DNA of 64,000 bases from Salinisphaera dokdonensis (GCF_040361215.1 NZ_APND01000003.1:248001-312000), one strand, 5' to 3'; shown: positions 42,393 to 52,954, numbered from the stretch's first letter. Program-made: numbers and translations. The notes: generated from the sequence alone by a model not told the origin.

Positions 42393-43075
42393 GATGTTGA
42401 CGCGATTGAAATCGTGGCCGTCATTGTCCCACAGCGCACCGCGGCCTTGGCAGCCGGTGCTTGAATTACAGGCAGACCTCAACCCGGCTGGATGTACGAG
42501 AATGCATTGAAGCGGGCGCGAAAATCCGCGGAATGTCGATAGGTCTCGCAGCGGACCCGATTGGTGCCACCCTGCGACCGATGGGCCTCGACGCCGCCCC
42601 AGCCCGCGAAACGCATCTTTTCGCTCGCCTCATCGACCCGACCGAACTACCAGCTGTCCCGCGCCGGGACCGATAGCGTGACCACGCGATGAAACGGGCA
42701 TTGCTGCTCATCCCGTTCGAGGGTCGGGCCCTCGACGGTATTCATCGAGGTCATAGCAAAGCTACATGCAGAAGACCCAGCACGCGTCGATGTCGTCGGC
42801 CATAACTGCGCGCACTTCCGCAAGCGTCGCATTCTCGGGCCCATCGATATCGATCTAGCGCCCGGCGGGCGTCTGCAGCGCCTCGGTGATCGGACGCAGG
42901 CTGCACCTACACGATGTAGTAGCCGTAGCGAGACACCGCCGCACGGTAATCAGGCCCAGTCCAAGGGGTCGACATCGGGCGCGCCACCGAGCGACTTCTC
43001 CGCAGAGCTTTCGACGCCAGCCGCCTGGAGAACCTTGAAATAGAGCGCCAAAAACGGATTCTGCATAGAGACCGA
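42393..43075 (-). pseudogene. Decayed gene segment between spoT and ridA
   Basis: No intact gene fits these 683 bases. Reverse-strand text looks like broken coding DNA: a 38-codon frame from ATG 43066 (MQNPFLALYFKVLQ.., ending DVDPLDWA), a shift, then PDYRAAVSRYGYYIV. In another frame LRPITEALQTPAGR-stop-IDIDGPENATLAEVRAVM continues to CWVFCM-stop-LCYDLDEYRRGPD, and farther on FGRVDEASEKMRFAGWGGVEAH with ETYRHSADFRARFNAFSYI. I do not recognise the family. The segment separates genes that are normally adjacent, so an insertion followed by decay is likely. Confidence 0.4.
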
Positions 43076-45238
43076 TCAGCAGCGCTCGACCCGCTCCACG
43101 GCATTGATTCGCCGAAGCCGGCGGATCACATTGGCCAGATGGTGGCGGTCGCGTACGTCGATGAGAAAACGGATGGTGATCAGCGCGCCGCTGCTTTCGG
43201 GGAAGGTGATGTTCTCGATATTGCAATCGGCGTCCGCGAACTTGGCCGTGAGCGTGGCCAGCAGGCCGCGCTGGTTGCTGGCGGTCACCCGTAGCTCGAC
43301 GTCGTAATCGCCGGTGACATGGTCCGCCCAGGTCAGTTCGACGCGATCGGCCGAGGCGCCCTTGCGGGTGGAATAGGCACAGCCGAAGCGATGCACGACC
43401 AGCCCGCGCCCGAGGCTTGCCTGGCCGTGGATCGCGTCACCCGGCACCGGGTGGCAGCATTTGGCGAATTCGACCACTAGCCCTTCCGTGCCTTCGACCG
43501 CCAGCGGCTTGGCGCGACGACCCTTGGCTACCGGCGCATCGCTGGCCAGGAAATGGCGCGCGACCAGCGGCGCCAGCCGCCGGCCCAGGCCTATGGCCGC
43601 GTAGAGCGCCGGCAGGCTCGGCTCCTCCATCTCTGCTAGGCCGCGATCGATATCGCTGCGCGACAGGCGGCGCAACGACAGCCCAAGATCCGTGAGCGAC
43701 TTGTCCAAAAGGCGTTCGCCCAAACGCTGCGCCTTGTCTTCGCGCTGGTTCTTCAGATAGTTGCGTACGCCCGTTCGGGCCTTGGCGGTCTTGAGAAAAT
43801 GCAGCCAGGCCGCGTTCGGACGCGCATGCTTGGCGGTGATGATTTCGATCGTCTGGCCGGACTGAAGCTGACTGTTGAGCGGCGCGAGATGACCTTCGAT
43901 GCGTGCGGCCACGCATCGATCGCCCAGCTCGGTGTGCACCGCGTAGGCAAAATCCACGCAGGTCGCGCCCTTGGCCAGGCGCATGATCTTGCCCTTGGGC
44001 GTAAAGACGTAGACCTCGTCGGGAAACAGGTCCATGCGCAGGTTGTCGACGAAACGCAGCGAGTCGCGTTCGCCTTCGTGCATCTCGGCCAGATGACCGA
44101 GCCACTCCTCGGCGTCGAGATTGCCGAGCTTGCCGGCCTTCTCGCCAAGCTTGTACTGCCAGTGCGCGGCGATGCCGGATTCGGCGATCTGGTCCATCTC
44201 GCGGGTGCGGATCTGGACCTCGAACTTGATCCCGCCGCGCGCCATCACGGTCGTGTGCAACGACTGATAGCCGTTGAGTTTCGGATTGGCGATGAAATCG
44301 TTGAACTGCTCGGTGATCGGCCGGTAACGGTGATGGACAATCCCGAGCCCGCGATAGCACTCGTCCACGGCATCGACGATCACACGCACGCCATAGAGAT
44401 CGAACACGTCGAGGAAACGCCGATGCTTTTCGCGCATCTTGCGGTAGATGCTGTACAGGTTCTTGCGCCGGCCCTTGACCATGGCGCCGATGCCCTCGGC
44501 CGCCAGCGCGCGCGATAGCGTTTCCTCGATCTCGCGCAGCAGGCTGCGCCGGTCGCCGGTCACCGAATGGCTGGCGCGCCGCAGCACCTCGTAGCGGCGC
44601 GGATACATATTGGCAAAGCCGAGCTCCTCGAGCTCCTGGCGCATGCTGTTGATGCCCAGGCGACGCGCGATCGGCGCATAGATCTCGAGCGTTTCGCGGG
44701 CGATCGCCGCCCGTTTCTTAACGGTCATGCCTTCCAGCGTGCGCATGTTGTGCAGCCGGTCGGCGAGCTTGACCAGGATGACGCGGATATCGTGCGTCAT
44801 CGCCAGCATCAGCTTGCGAAAGCTCTCGGCGGTGGCCTGTTCGCGACTATGGAACTGGGCCTTGTCGAGCTTGCTGACGCCATCGACGAGATAGGCGACT
44901 TCCTTGCCGAAACGCTTCGAGACTTCCTCGCGCGCCGCGTCGGTGTCTTCGATCACGTCGTGCAGGATCGCGGCGATCAGCGTGGTCGCGTCCAGGCGCA
45001 TCTCGGCCAGGATTCGCGCGACCGCGAGCGGGTGATAGATATAAGGCTCGCCGGTCTTGCGAAACTGGCCGCGGTGCTGGTGCTCGCCGAACTCATAGGC
45101 GGCGCGCACGCGCGCGATCGACGGCTCCGGCAGATAACTCTCCAGATGCTCGGCGAGCGTATCGATCCCGAATTCACGCGAGATGCGCGATGTCCGGATA
45201 CGCGTTTGTAGGCGGTTGATCCCGCTGGTCAGTTCCAT
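43076..45238 (-). CDS. spoT: Bifunctional (p)ppGpp synthetase/hydrolase SpoT
   Basis: The 720-residue RSH protein sets alarmone levels. It has an HD hydrolase domain (H52 region GEHQHRGQF, then AAILHDVIEDTD with H93-D94), a synthetase domain (RKNLYSIYRKMREKH, NPKLNGYQSLHTTV), a TGS domain (VFTPKGKIMRLAKGATCVDFAY) and a C-terminal ACT domain (LRVTASNQRGLLATLTAKFAD). An intact HD site supports hydrolase function. It is downstream of rpoZ but behind a terminator and a palindrome, so it probably has its own promoter. Confidence 0.95.
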   Translation of the reverse strand: MELTSGINRLQTRIRTSRISREFGIDTLAEHLESYLPEPSIARVRAAYEFGEHQHRGQFRKTGEPYIYHPLAVARILAEMRLDATTLIAAILHDVIEDTDAAREEVSKRFGKEVAYLVDGVSKLDKAQFHSREQATAESFRKLMLAMTHDIRVILVKLADRLHNMRTLEGMTVKKRAAIARETLEIYAPIARRLGINSMRQELEELGFANMYPRRYEVLRRASHSVTGDRRSLLREIEETLSRALAAEGIGAMVKGRRKNLYSIYRKMREKHRRFLDVFDLYGVRVIVDAVDECYRGLGIVHHRYRPITEQFNDFIANPKLNGYQSLHTTVMARGGIKFEVQIRTREMDQIAESGIAAHWQYKLGEKAGKLGNLDAEEWLGHLAEMHEGERDSLRFVDNLRMDLFPDEVYVFTPKGKIMRLAKGATCVDFAYAVHTELGDRCVAARIEGHLAPLNSQLQSGQTIEIITAKHARPNAAWLHFLKTAKARTGVRNYLKNQREDKAQRLGERLLDKSLTDLGLSLRRLSRSDIDRGLAEMEEPSLPALYAAIGLGRRLAPLVARHFLASDAPVAKGRRAKPLAVEGTEGLVVEFAKCCHPVPGDAIHGQASLGRGLVVHRFGCAYSTRKGASADRVELTWADHVTGDYDVELRVTASNQRGLLATLTAKFADADCNIENITFPESSGALITIRFLIDVRDRHHLANVIRRLRRINAVERVERC

Positions 45239-45285
45239 GCCTCAAGACTACTGCTAAATGCCCGTTCTGACGACTGCCAGGACTT

Positions 45286-45303
45286 GCGCCGTAAATACGG
45301 CGC
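45286..45303. promoter_or_regulatory. 18-base palindrome upstream of spoT
   Basis: GCGCCGTA-AA-TACGGCGC is a perfect palindrome with 8-base arms, about 48 bases before the spoT start and 19 bases past the rpoZ terminator. It may be an operator for spoT or a leader hairpin; no T-tract follows. Confidence 0.45.
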
Positions 45304-45321
45304 GACTCGAATCGCAGGCAT

Positions 45322-45346
45322 AAAAAAAGGCCGCTGTCTCCAGCGA
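45322..45346 (-). terminator. Intrinsic terminator after rpoZ
   Basis: On the reverse strand CGCTG-gaga-CAGCG is followed by GGCC and seven T residues (A-tract 45322-45328 on the given strand). It separates rpoZ from spoT. Confidence 0.75.
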
Positions 45347-45389
45347 CCCTTCTCAATGCTCCGCTGCGCCTGCTGGCGCGCCGAAATCT

Positions 45390-45707
45390 TTATTCGGCGT
45401 CGGCGTCTGCAGCGGGCTTGGCTTTCTTCTCGCCTTCGGCCTCGAGCTCTTCCTCGCTCGGCTCGGCCGGCTGCGGGGCGTCCATGCCGGTGGTGAGCGG
45501 CGGCAGGTCCGGCTCTTCGAGAATCGAGATGTCGATTTCGCCGGCTGCGATCTCGCGCAGCGCCATGACCGTGGGCTTGTCGTCTTCCCATGGCAGGCGC
45601 GCGTTGGCGCCGCGGGCGAGCTGACGCGCGCGCTTGGCCGCGATCGTGGCGAGCTCGAACTTGTTGTTTACATGCTCAAGGCAGTCTTCGACGGTAACTC
45701 GGGCCAT
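45390..45707 (-). CDS. rpoZ: RNA polymerase omega subunit
   Basis: The 105-residue protein starts MARVTVEDCLEHVNNKFEL and contains AAKRARQLARGAN and KPTVMALREIAAGEID, the omega signature. Omega helps assemble beta-prime and mediates ppGpp action. The C-terminus is longer and more acidic than in E. coli (91 residues), ending in an Ala/Glu/Asp-rich tail. ATG 45707 is chosen over 45734. It lies between gmk and spoT as in most gammaproteobacteria. Confidence 0.95.
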   Translation of the reverse strand: MARVTVEDCLEHVNNKFELATIAAKRARQLARGANARLPWEDDKPTVMALREIAAGEIDISILEEPDLPPLTTGMDAPQPAEPSEEELEAEGEKKAKPAADADAE

Positions 45708-45767
45708 GACGGTACTCTCGCGACGAGGGGGCAAACCGCGTAGTGTAACGACTTGTACCGCTCGCGG

Positions 45768-46394
45768 CTAGGCCCGTGACGGCGTATTTTCCCCGGGCGC
45801 GCCGGCAGCAAGGAATATCTGTTCCAGCTGGTCCAACGCGTCGTCGAAATGATCGTTCACGATCTGATGATCGTATTCGTCGGCACGTGCGAGTTCGTCG
45901 TCGGCTTCGGCCAGACGGCGTGCGATCTGGGCCTCGTCGTCGGAGGCACGCGCGCGCAGCCGGCGCTCGAGTTCGTCCCGCGACGGCGGGCGGATAAAGA
46001 TCGTGATTGCCCCATTGGCGCGCTCGCGCACTTGCTGCGCGCCCTGCCAGTCGATGTCCAGCACCACATCCTGGCCGTGTGCGAGCCAACGCTCGGTTTC
46101 GGCGGCCGAGGTGCCGTAGTAGCGATCGAATACCCGTGCGTACTCGAGGAACGAGCCGCTTTCGATCATGGCCTCGAAATCGGCCATGGGTACGAAGTGG
46201 TAGTCCTCGCCGTCCACTTCACCCGCGCGGGCGTCGCGCGTGGTGTAGGACACCGAGAACCGGGCCTTGCGGCCGCGGCGCGCCAGGCGCTCGATCAGGG
46301 CATGGGTCAGGCTCGTCTTGCCGGCGCCGGAGGGCGCCGAAATGACATAGAGCTGACCGCGGGATGGATGTGCGGATTCGTTCACGCGCGTCAC
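45768..46394 (-). CDS. gmk: Guanylate kinase
   Basis: The 208-residue enzyme phosphorylates GMP to GDP. It shows the P-loop SAPSGAGKTSL, the GMP-binding SVSYTTRDARAGEVDGEDYHFV and VLDIDWQGAQQVR, plus FIRPPSRDELERRL. The start is GTG at 46394, overlapping the yicC stop by one base; a second GTG three codons later is possible. It is cotranscribed with yicC and probably rpoZ. Confidence 0.95.
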   Translation of the reverse strand: MTRVNESAHPSRGQLYVISAPSGAGKTSLTHALIERLARRGRKARFSVSYTTRDARAGEVDGEDYHFVPMADFEAMIESGSFLEYARVFDRYYGTSAAETERWLAHGQDVVLDIDWQGAQQVRERANGAITIFIRPPSRDELERRLRARASDDEAQIARRLAEADDELARADEYDHQIVNDHFDDALDQLEQIFLAAGAPGENTPSRA

Positions 46395-47257
46395 TACTCG
46401 ATGTTCTGGACCTGTTCGCGCATCTGTTCGATGAGCACTTTCATTTCCACCGCGTGAGCGGTGAGCTCGGGATCCTGTGACTTGGAACCCAGCGTATTCG
46501 CCTCGCGATTGAATTCCTGCATCAGGAAATCCAGGCGTCGACCGATCGGCTCGCTTTTGTTCAGAGCCGCCTCCAGCGCCTCGACATGGCTGTGCAGGCG
46601 ATCGATCTCTTCGGCCACGTCCATGCGCTGGGCGGTGAAGATCAGCTCCTGCTCCAGGCGCGCCGGATCGGTTTCCGTATCCAGCTCCTCGAGCCGACCG
46701 CGCATCTTGGCGTACCAGCTGTCGCGCACCTGCGGTACCCGCTCGGCTGCCGCGTCGGCATGTTCGCGTACCTTGCGCGCACGCTCGACCAGCATCGCTG
46801 CCAACCGGCTACCCTCGTCGTCGCGCATGGATTGCAGCTGGGCGAGTGCATCCTCGAGCGCGGTCAGCGCATCGCGATGGACCGCTTCGACATCCGGCTC
46901 CGATTCGCGCTGCACGCCCGGATAGGTGAGCAGGCGCAGCGCATCCGGCGCCTGACAGTCGATCACCGTCGAGCGCACCTGGGACAGGGCTTCGCCGAGC
47001 GCTTCCAGACGCTGCTCGTCGATCTCGATGGTCTGGGCGTTGTCAGCGGTCTGCAGCTTGGCCGACACATCGACCTTGCCACGCGATAGCACACGCGAAA
47101 TCGCCTCACGAATCGCGGGCTCCAGCGCGCGCAGCGGCTCGGGCAGGCGCAGATGGATATCGAGAAAGCGGTGGTTGACGCTGCGCAGTTCCCACACGAG
47201 TTCGCCCCAGTCGCCCTGGGTCTGGCTGCGTGCGAAACCGGTCATGCTGCGGGTCAT
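46394..47257 (-). CDS. yicC: YicC family endoribonuclease
   Basis: The 287-residue protein begins MTRSMTGFARSQTQGDWGEL with WELRSVNHRFLDIHLRLPE, and ends with a DUF1732 part (TEMRRLHSHVEAL-type text, KSEPIGRRLDFLMQEFNREANTLGSKSQD). YicC proteins are now known as RNA-cleaving hexamers. The frame stays open far upstream, but that extension is antisense to rph, so ATG 47257 is the real start. It diverges from rph and overlaps gmk. Confidence 0.92.
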   Translation of the reverse strand: MTRSMTGFARSQTQGDWGELVWELRSVNHRFLDIHLRLPEPLRALEPAIREAISRVLSRGKVDVSAKLQTADNAQTIEIDEQRLEALGEALSQVRSTVIDCQAPDALRLLTYPGVQRESEPDVEAVHRDALTALEDALAQLQSMRDDEGSRLAAMLVERARKVREHADAAAERVPQVRDSWYAKMRGRLEELDTETDPARLEQELIFTAQRMDVAEEIDRLHSHVEALEAALNKSEPIGRRLDFLMQEFNREANTLGSKSQDPELTAHAVEMKVLIEQMREQVQNIE

Positions 47258-47425
47258 CGGCTGAGTCCGTCCGTTGTATGGCACCGAGCTAGGCGGCGCA
47301 GTATCGCACAGGCATGGGCGGGTGACGCCACGCCCTTTCAGCCAGCGCGGACGCAAGCGGCCCGGCTGGCAGGCCACTGTTACACTCTGCGGCCTCATAC
47401 ATTCGACGATGAAAGGCCAGAAACC

Positions 47426-48148
47426 TTGACCACGCGACCCAGCGGACGAGCCGCCGACCAACTGCGCGACGTGCGCTTCGAACGCAACTTCACCAAACAC
47501 GCCGCCGGCTCCGTGCTGGTGAGCTTCGGCGATACGCGTGTGATCTGCACCGCGAGCGTCGAGGAACGCGTGCCGCCGTGGCTGCGCGGCCAGAACACCG
47601 GCTGGCTCACGGCCGAGTACGGCATGCTCCCGGGCTCCACCGGCAGCCGCAATGGGCGCGAGGCCGCACGCGGCAAACAGGGTGGCCGCACCGTCGAGAT
47701 CCAGCGCCTTATCGGGCGCAGCTTGCGCGCAGTCGTCGACATGAACGCGCTGGGCAGCCGCACCGTGACCGTCGACTGCGACGTTATACAGGCCGATGGC
47801 GGTACCCGCACTGCCTCCATCACGGGCGGTTATATCGCTCTGGTCGACGCCATGGACACGCTGGTCAAGTCCGGCAAGCTCAAGAGCAACCCGATCCACG
47901 GCCAGATCGCCGCGGTGTCGGTCGGCATCTATGAAGGCATGCCGGTGCTCGACCTCGACTATGCCGAGGATTCCCAGGCCGAGACCGACATGAACGTGGT
48001 CATGAACGAGGCCGGCGGCTTCATCGAAATCCAGGGCACGGCCGAAGGCCATGCCTTCGCGCGCAGCGAACTGGACGCGCTGCTCGGCCATGCCGAAAAA
48101 GGCGTCGGCGAACTGATCGCCGCACAGCGGGCCGCCCGCGAGAGCTAG
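47426..48148 (+). CDS. rph: Ribonuclease PH
   Basis: The 240-residue phosphorolytic exoribonuclease trims tRNA 3' ends. Motifs: RPSGRAADQLRDVRFERNFTKHAAGSVLVSFGDTRVICTA (broken here by its loop), PPWLRGQNTGWLTAEYGMLPGST, QRLIGRSLRAVVDM, DCDVIQADGGTRTASITG. TTG at 47426 is the only start that gives the family's N-terminus, with AAAGG ten bases upstream; an ATG at 47409 is out of frame. It diverges from yicC and precedes rdgB by four bases. Confidence 0.94.
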   Translation: MTTRPSGRAADQLRDVRFERNFTKHAAGSVLVSFGDTRVICTASVEERVPPWLRGQNTGWLTAEYGMLPGSTGSRNGREAARGKQGGRTVEIQRLIGRSLRAVVDMNALGSRTVTVDCDVIQADGGTRTASITGGYIALVDAMDTLVKSGKLKSNPIHGQIAAVSVGIYEGMPVLDLDYAEDSQAETDMNVVMNEAGGFIEIQGTAEGHAFARSELDALLGHAEKGVGELIAAQRAARES

Positions 48149-48152
48149 ACGG

Positions 48153-48770
48153 ATGAGCGCATCGCCACAGCGCTGGGTGCTGGCCTCCGGCAATGCCGGC
48201 AAGCTCGCCGAGATGCGCAGCCTGCTGGCCACGCTGGATATCGCGCTGGTCGCACAGAGCGAATTCGACGTGCCCGATGCCGAGGAAACCGGCATCGGGT
48301 TTGTCGACAACGCCCTGCTCAAGGCCCGTCATGCGGCAGCACACACGGGCCTGCCGGCGATCGCAGACGACTCCGGGCTCGCTGTCGATGCGCTCGACGG
48401 CGCGCCCGGTGTCTACTCGGCACGCTATGCCGGCACTCACGGCGACGATGCCGCCAATAACGCCAAGCTGGTCGCCGCGCTCGACGGGGTGGCAGACGGC
48501 CAGCGCGGCGCGGCGTTCCATTGCTGCCTGGCGGCAACACTCGGCGCCGAGGATCCGGTGCCGGTGATCGCCCATGGCACATGGCGCGGGCAGATCCTGT
48601 CAGCGCCTCGCGGCGAACACGGCTTCGGCTACGACCCTTTGTTCTGGGTCGCCGAGGAAAATGCGAGTGCGGCCGAAATGCCGGAAGCCCGCAAGAATCA
48701 GATCAGTCATCGCGCCCGGGCGATGCAGCAGCTCGTCGAGCAACTGCGTGACCGTGGCCACGGCGGCTGA
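48153..48770 (+). CDS. rdgB: Non-canonical purine NTP pyrophosphatase (XTP/dITP)
   Basis: The 205-residue Ham1/RdgB protein removes XTP and ITP from the nucleotide pool. Motifs: VLASGNAGKLAEM, TGIGFVDNALLKARHAA, IADDSGLAVDALDGAPGVYSARYAG, and EHGFGYDPLFWV with SHRARAMQQL at the end. It lies between rph and hemW, and its 3' end overlaps the hemW start region. Confidence 0.95.
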   Translation: MSASPQRWVLASGNAGKLAEMRSLLATLDIALVAQSEFDVPDAEETGIGFVDNALLKARHAAAHTGLPAIADDSGLAVDALDGAPGVYSARYAGTHGDDAANNAKLVAALDGVADGQRGAAFHCCLAATLGAEDPVPVIAHGTWRGQILSAPRGEHGFGYDPLFWVAEENASAAEMPEARKNQISHRARAMQQLVEQLRDRGHGG

Positions 48771-49935
48771 AACCTCGCATCTGGCGACCGCACGGCGCGA
48801 TGCCGTGCCCCTGTCGGTGTACGTCCATCTGCCGTGGTGCGTGCGCAAGTGCCCCTATTGCGATTTCAACTCGCACCGGGCACCGACAGACCTGCCTGAA
48901 GACGCTTATATCGAGGCCCTGCTCGCCGACTGGGCACTCGCCACGGTCGACGAAAACCGGCCGATCGAAACGGTATTCTTTGGCGGCGGCACGCCCAGCC
49001 TTTTTTCTGCGGCCGCGATCGGTCGCGTGCTCGACGCGCTCGATAGCCGGCTCGGCCTGGCGCGCGACTGCGAAATCACGCTCGAAGCCAACCCCGGCAC
49101 CACCGAGCACGATCGTTTTGCCGACCTGCGCGCGGCGGGCGTCAATCGTCTGTCACTGGGCATTCAGAGCCTCGACGAGGACTGCCTTACCGCACTCGGC
49201 CGAATCCATGGCGCTGGTGAGGCGCTGACCGCGATCGACGATGCCCGCGCCGGCGGCTTTGAAGCCATGAACTGCGATCTGATGTTCGGCCTGCCGGGCC
49301 AGGACATGGATCGAGCGATGTCCGATATCGACCAGATCATCGCCCGCGATCCCGGTCATATCTCTTATTACCAGCTCACGCTTGAGCCCAACACGCCCTT
49401 CTATCGCCAGCCGCCAGCACTGCCCGAGGAAGACACCGTGGTCGAAATCTTCGAGCAGGCCAGCGAGCGTCTGCGCGCGGCCGGCTATGCGCAATATGAA
49501 GTATCGGCCTGGGCTAAACCGGACGCGGCCTGCCGGCACAACGACAACTACTGGCGCTTCGGCGACTATCTCGGCATTGGCGCCGGCGCCCACGGCAAAC
49601 GCACACGTGCAGACGGCGCCATCGAGCGCACCGCGCGCCAGCGCTGGCCAACCGGCTACATGACGGTGGCCGGAAAACCGGCGTCGATCGCGGAAACGCG
49701 CCTGCTGGATGCCGACGACGCCCGCTTCGAGTATCTGCTCAATGGCCTGCGCCGGCGCGCCGGCGTCTCGCGCAGCGAGTACGAGCAGCGCACCGGCCTG
49801 GCCTGGGCAGCGCTCGGCGAGGCGCTGGCCGAGCCGATCGATCAGGGACTTGTCGAATTCGACGCGCAGGGCCTGCGCGCCACCGACCACGGGTGGCGGT
49901 TTCTGGATACTATCCTCGCTGCCCTGCTGCCCTGA
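48748..49935 (+). CDS. hemW: Radical SAM heme chaperone HemW
   Basis: The 395-residue protein resembles coproporphyrinogen dehydrogenase but belongs to HemW, which delivers heme. The CPYC cluster is in WCVRKCPYCDFNSH. Other motifs are VFFGGGTPSLF, LSLGIQSLDEDCL, FEAMNCDLMFGLPGQ and SYYQLTLEPNTPFYR. There is no ATG near the conserved start. GTG 48748, 48754 and 48805 are all possible, and I list the longest. It overlaps rdgB. The name hemN is sometimes misapplied to this family. Confidence 0.92.
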   Translation: MTVATAAETSHLATARRDAVPLSVYVHLPWCVRKCPYCDFNSHRAPTDLPEDAYIEALLADWALATVDENRPIETVFFGGGTPSLFSAAAIGRVLDALDSRLGLARDCEITLEANPGTTEHDRFADLRAAGVNRLSLGIQSLDEDCLTALGRIHGAGEALTAIDDARAGGFEAMNCDLMFGLPGQDMDRAMSDIDQIIARDPGHISYYQLTLEPNTPFYRQPPALPEEDTVVEIFEQASERLRAAGYAQYEVSAWAKPDAACRHNDNYWRFGDYLGIGAGAHGKRTRADGAIERTARQRWPTGYMTVAGKPASIAETRLLDADDARFEYLLNGLRRRAGVSRSEYEQRTGLAWAALGEALAEPIDQGLVEFDAQGLRATDHGWRFLDTILAALLP

Positions 49936-49952
49936 TCGAGGACACCCGCCCG

Positions 49953-50141
49953 ATGCTCGAGGAAACCACCGTCATCTGCCCCTACTGCGGCGAGCCGATC
50001 ACGCTTCTGGTGGATTGTTCGGCGGGCGATCAGCGCTACACCGAAGACTGTTTCGTGTGCTGCCAGCCTATTGAAGTCGTGGCAGAAATCACCCCGGATG
50101 GCGAGCTTGCGCAGGTGCAGGCTCTACCTGAAAACAGCTGA
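49953..50141 (+). CDS. CPXCG motif-containing cysteine-rich protein
   Basis: The 62-residue protein begins LEETTVICPYCGEPITLLVD, then DQRYTEDCFVCCQPIEV. Four cysteines in CPYC and CFVC form a probable zinc ribbon. It matches the small CPXCG family found beside core genes in gammaproteobacteria; function unknown. ATG 49953 is used because the family begins there. It follows hemW by 17 bases. Confidence 0.88.
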   Translation: MLEETTVICPYCGEPITLLVDCSAGDQRYTEDCFVCCQPIEVVAEITPDGELAQVQALPENS

Positions 50142-50180
50142 ACGCGAGCCGAGTCGCTAGTCGCACGGCGAGTGCGCCGG

Positions 50181-50186
50181 TATACT
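50181..50186 (+). promoter_or_regulatory. Candidate -10 upstream of maeB
   Basis: TATACT stands 83 bases before the maeB start in the 127-base gap. The matching -35 is poor. Confidence 0.3.
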
Positions 50187-50268
50187 CGGGGATTCGTCGA
50201 TAACCACCCGGGCGCCGCGAGCCGCGCGTCAACGGGTTCCTCTGCCGGAAAGCAAAGCCGCAAACTGC

Positions 50269-51531
<1,263 letters not shown>

Positions 51532-51577
51532 ACGGGCCCGATATCGGACATGACGGACTAAACCCGGGAGATCGTAG

Positions 51578-52873
51578 ATGACGAGCGAAGCTTTCAAGAT
51601 CAGCAATCCGCAGGACGACAGCAGCACCGAGTTGCCGCTTGTCGACGGCACGCTCGGTACGCCGGGTGTGGACGTGCGCGGCCTGAACACGAAACAGGGC
51701 GTATTCACCTACGATCCCGCGTTCACCGCCACCTGCAGCTGCAAGTCCGATATCACCTTCATCGACGGTGAAAACGGCATCCTCATGTATCGCGGCTATC
51801 CGGTGGACCAGCTGGCCGAGCATTCGAGCTATCTCGAAGTGTGCTATCTGCTGCTCAACGGCGAACTGCCGAACGCCACGGAGATGGAAGACTTCCGCCA
51901 CGCGATCACGCATCACACGATGCTCAACGAGTCGCTGGTGAAGTTCTACGATGGCTTCCATTACGATGCCCATCCGATGGCCATCCTCACCGGCATCGTC
52001 GGCTCGCTGTCGGCCTTCTATCACGACACGACCGATATCCGGAATCCGGAGCATCGCGAGATCTTCGCGCATCGCATGATCGCCAAGATGCCGACAATTG
52101 CCGCCGCAGCCTACAAGCACTCGATCGGCCAGCCGAAGATCGGCCCGAAGAACCATCTCGACTACGCGGCCAACTTCCTGCGCATGTGCTTTGCCGTGCC
52201 GGCCGAGGAATACGAAGTCGATCCGGTCGCCGCCAAGGCGCTGGACGTGCTGTTCATCCTGCACGCCGACCACGAGCAGAACGCGTCCACGTCGACGGTG
52301 CGTATGGCCGGCTCCACCGGCGCCAACCCGTACGCCGCAATCTCCTCAGGCATCGCGGCCCTCTGGGGGCCGGCACACGGCGGCGCCAACGAAGCTGTGC
52401 TGAACATGCTCAACCAGATCGGCGACGTGTCGCAGGTGCCGAAGTATCTGGAGAAGGCGAAGGACAAGAACGATCCGTTCCGCCTGATGGGCTTCGGCCA
52501 TCGCGTCTACAAGAACTTCGATCCGCGCGCCAAGATCATTCGCGGCTACTGTCACGAAGTGCTCGAGCACTACGGCATGCAGAACAACAAGCTCTTCGAG
52601 CTTGCTCTGGAACTCGAGCGTATTGCCCTGGAAGACGACTACTTCGTCGAGCGCAAGCTCTACCCGAACGTCGATTTCTATTCCGGCATCATCTACCAGG
52701 CGCTGGGTATTCCGGTGAACATGTTCACGCCGATGTTCGCCATCGCGCGCACCGTCGGCTGGGCCGCCCACTGGTCGGAAATGATGGCCGATCCGGGCAT
52801 GCGTATCGCGCGGCCGCGGCAGGTCTATACCGGCTACAAGCTGCGCGACTACGTCGATATCAACAACCGCTAA
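51578..52873 (+). CDS. gltA: Citrate synthase (type II)
   Basis: The 431-residue protein has FIDGENGILMYRGYPVDQLAE, SFYHDTTDI-type text, the active-site His in ILHADHEQNASTSTVR and GPAHGGANEAV, GFGHRVYKNFDPRAKI, and the catalytic Asp region VDFYSGIIYQALGIP. A CxCxS-type N-terminal segment (TATCSCKSDITF) is typical of NADH-regulated type II enzymes. GGGAG stands before the ATG. A clear terminator follows. Confidence 0.96.
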   Translation: MTSEAFKISNPQDDSSTELPLVDGTLGTPGVDVRGLNTKQGVFTYDPAFTATCSCKSDITFIDGENGILMYRGYPVDQLAEHSSYLEVCYLLLNGELPNATEMEDFRHAITHHTMLNESLVKFYDGFHYDAHPMAILTGIVGSLSAFYHDTTDIRNPEHREIFAHRMIAKMPTIAAAAYKHSIGQPKIGPKNHLDYAANFLRMCFAVPAEEYEVDPVAAKALDVLFILHADHEQNASTSTVRMAGSTGANPYAAISSGIAALWGPAHGGANEAVLNMLNQIGDVSQVPKYLEKAKDKNDPFRLMGFGHRVYKNFDPRAKIIRGYCHEVLEHYGMQNNKLFELALELERIALEDDYFVERKLYPNVDFYSGIIYQALGIPVNMFTPMFAIARTVGWAAHWSEMMADPGMRIARPRQVYTGYKLRDYVDINNR

Positions 52874-52888
52874 CCAGCGGCAGAAGAA

Positions 52889-52913
52889 AGCGGGCTGCGG
52901 CCCGCTTTTTTTT
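52889..52913 (+). terminator. Intrinsic terminator after gltA
   Basis: AGCGGG-ctgcgg-CCCGCT followed by eight T residues (52906-52913). Confidence 0.85.
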
Positions 52914-52954
52914 GCCCTGCATCCGAACCGCGGCGCCCGGACTATCGTCACTCG

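Noticed and set aside
42461..42676. Forward 71-codon frame in the spoT-ridA gap
   Set aside because: It starts at TTG with no ribosome site and matches no family. The reverse-strand fragments explain the segment better.
47258..48322. Long N-terminal extension of yicC
   Set aside because: The open frame is antisense to rph and family members begin at MTRSMTGF, so the extension is a shadow of GC-rich coding DNA.
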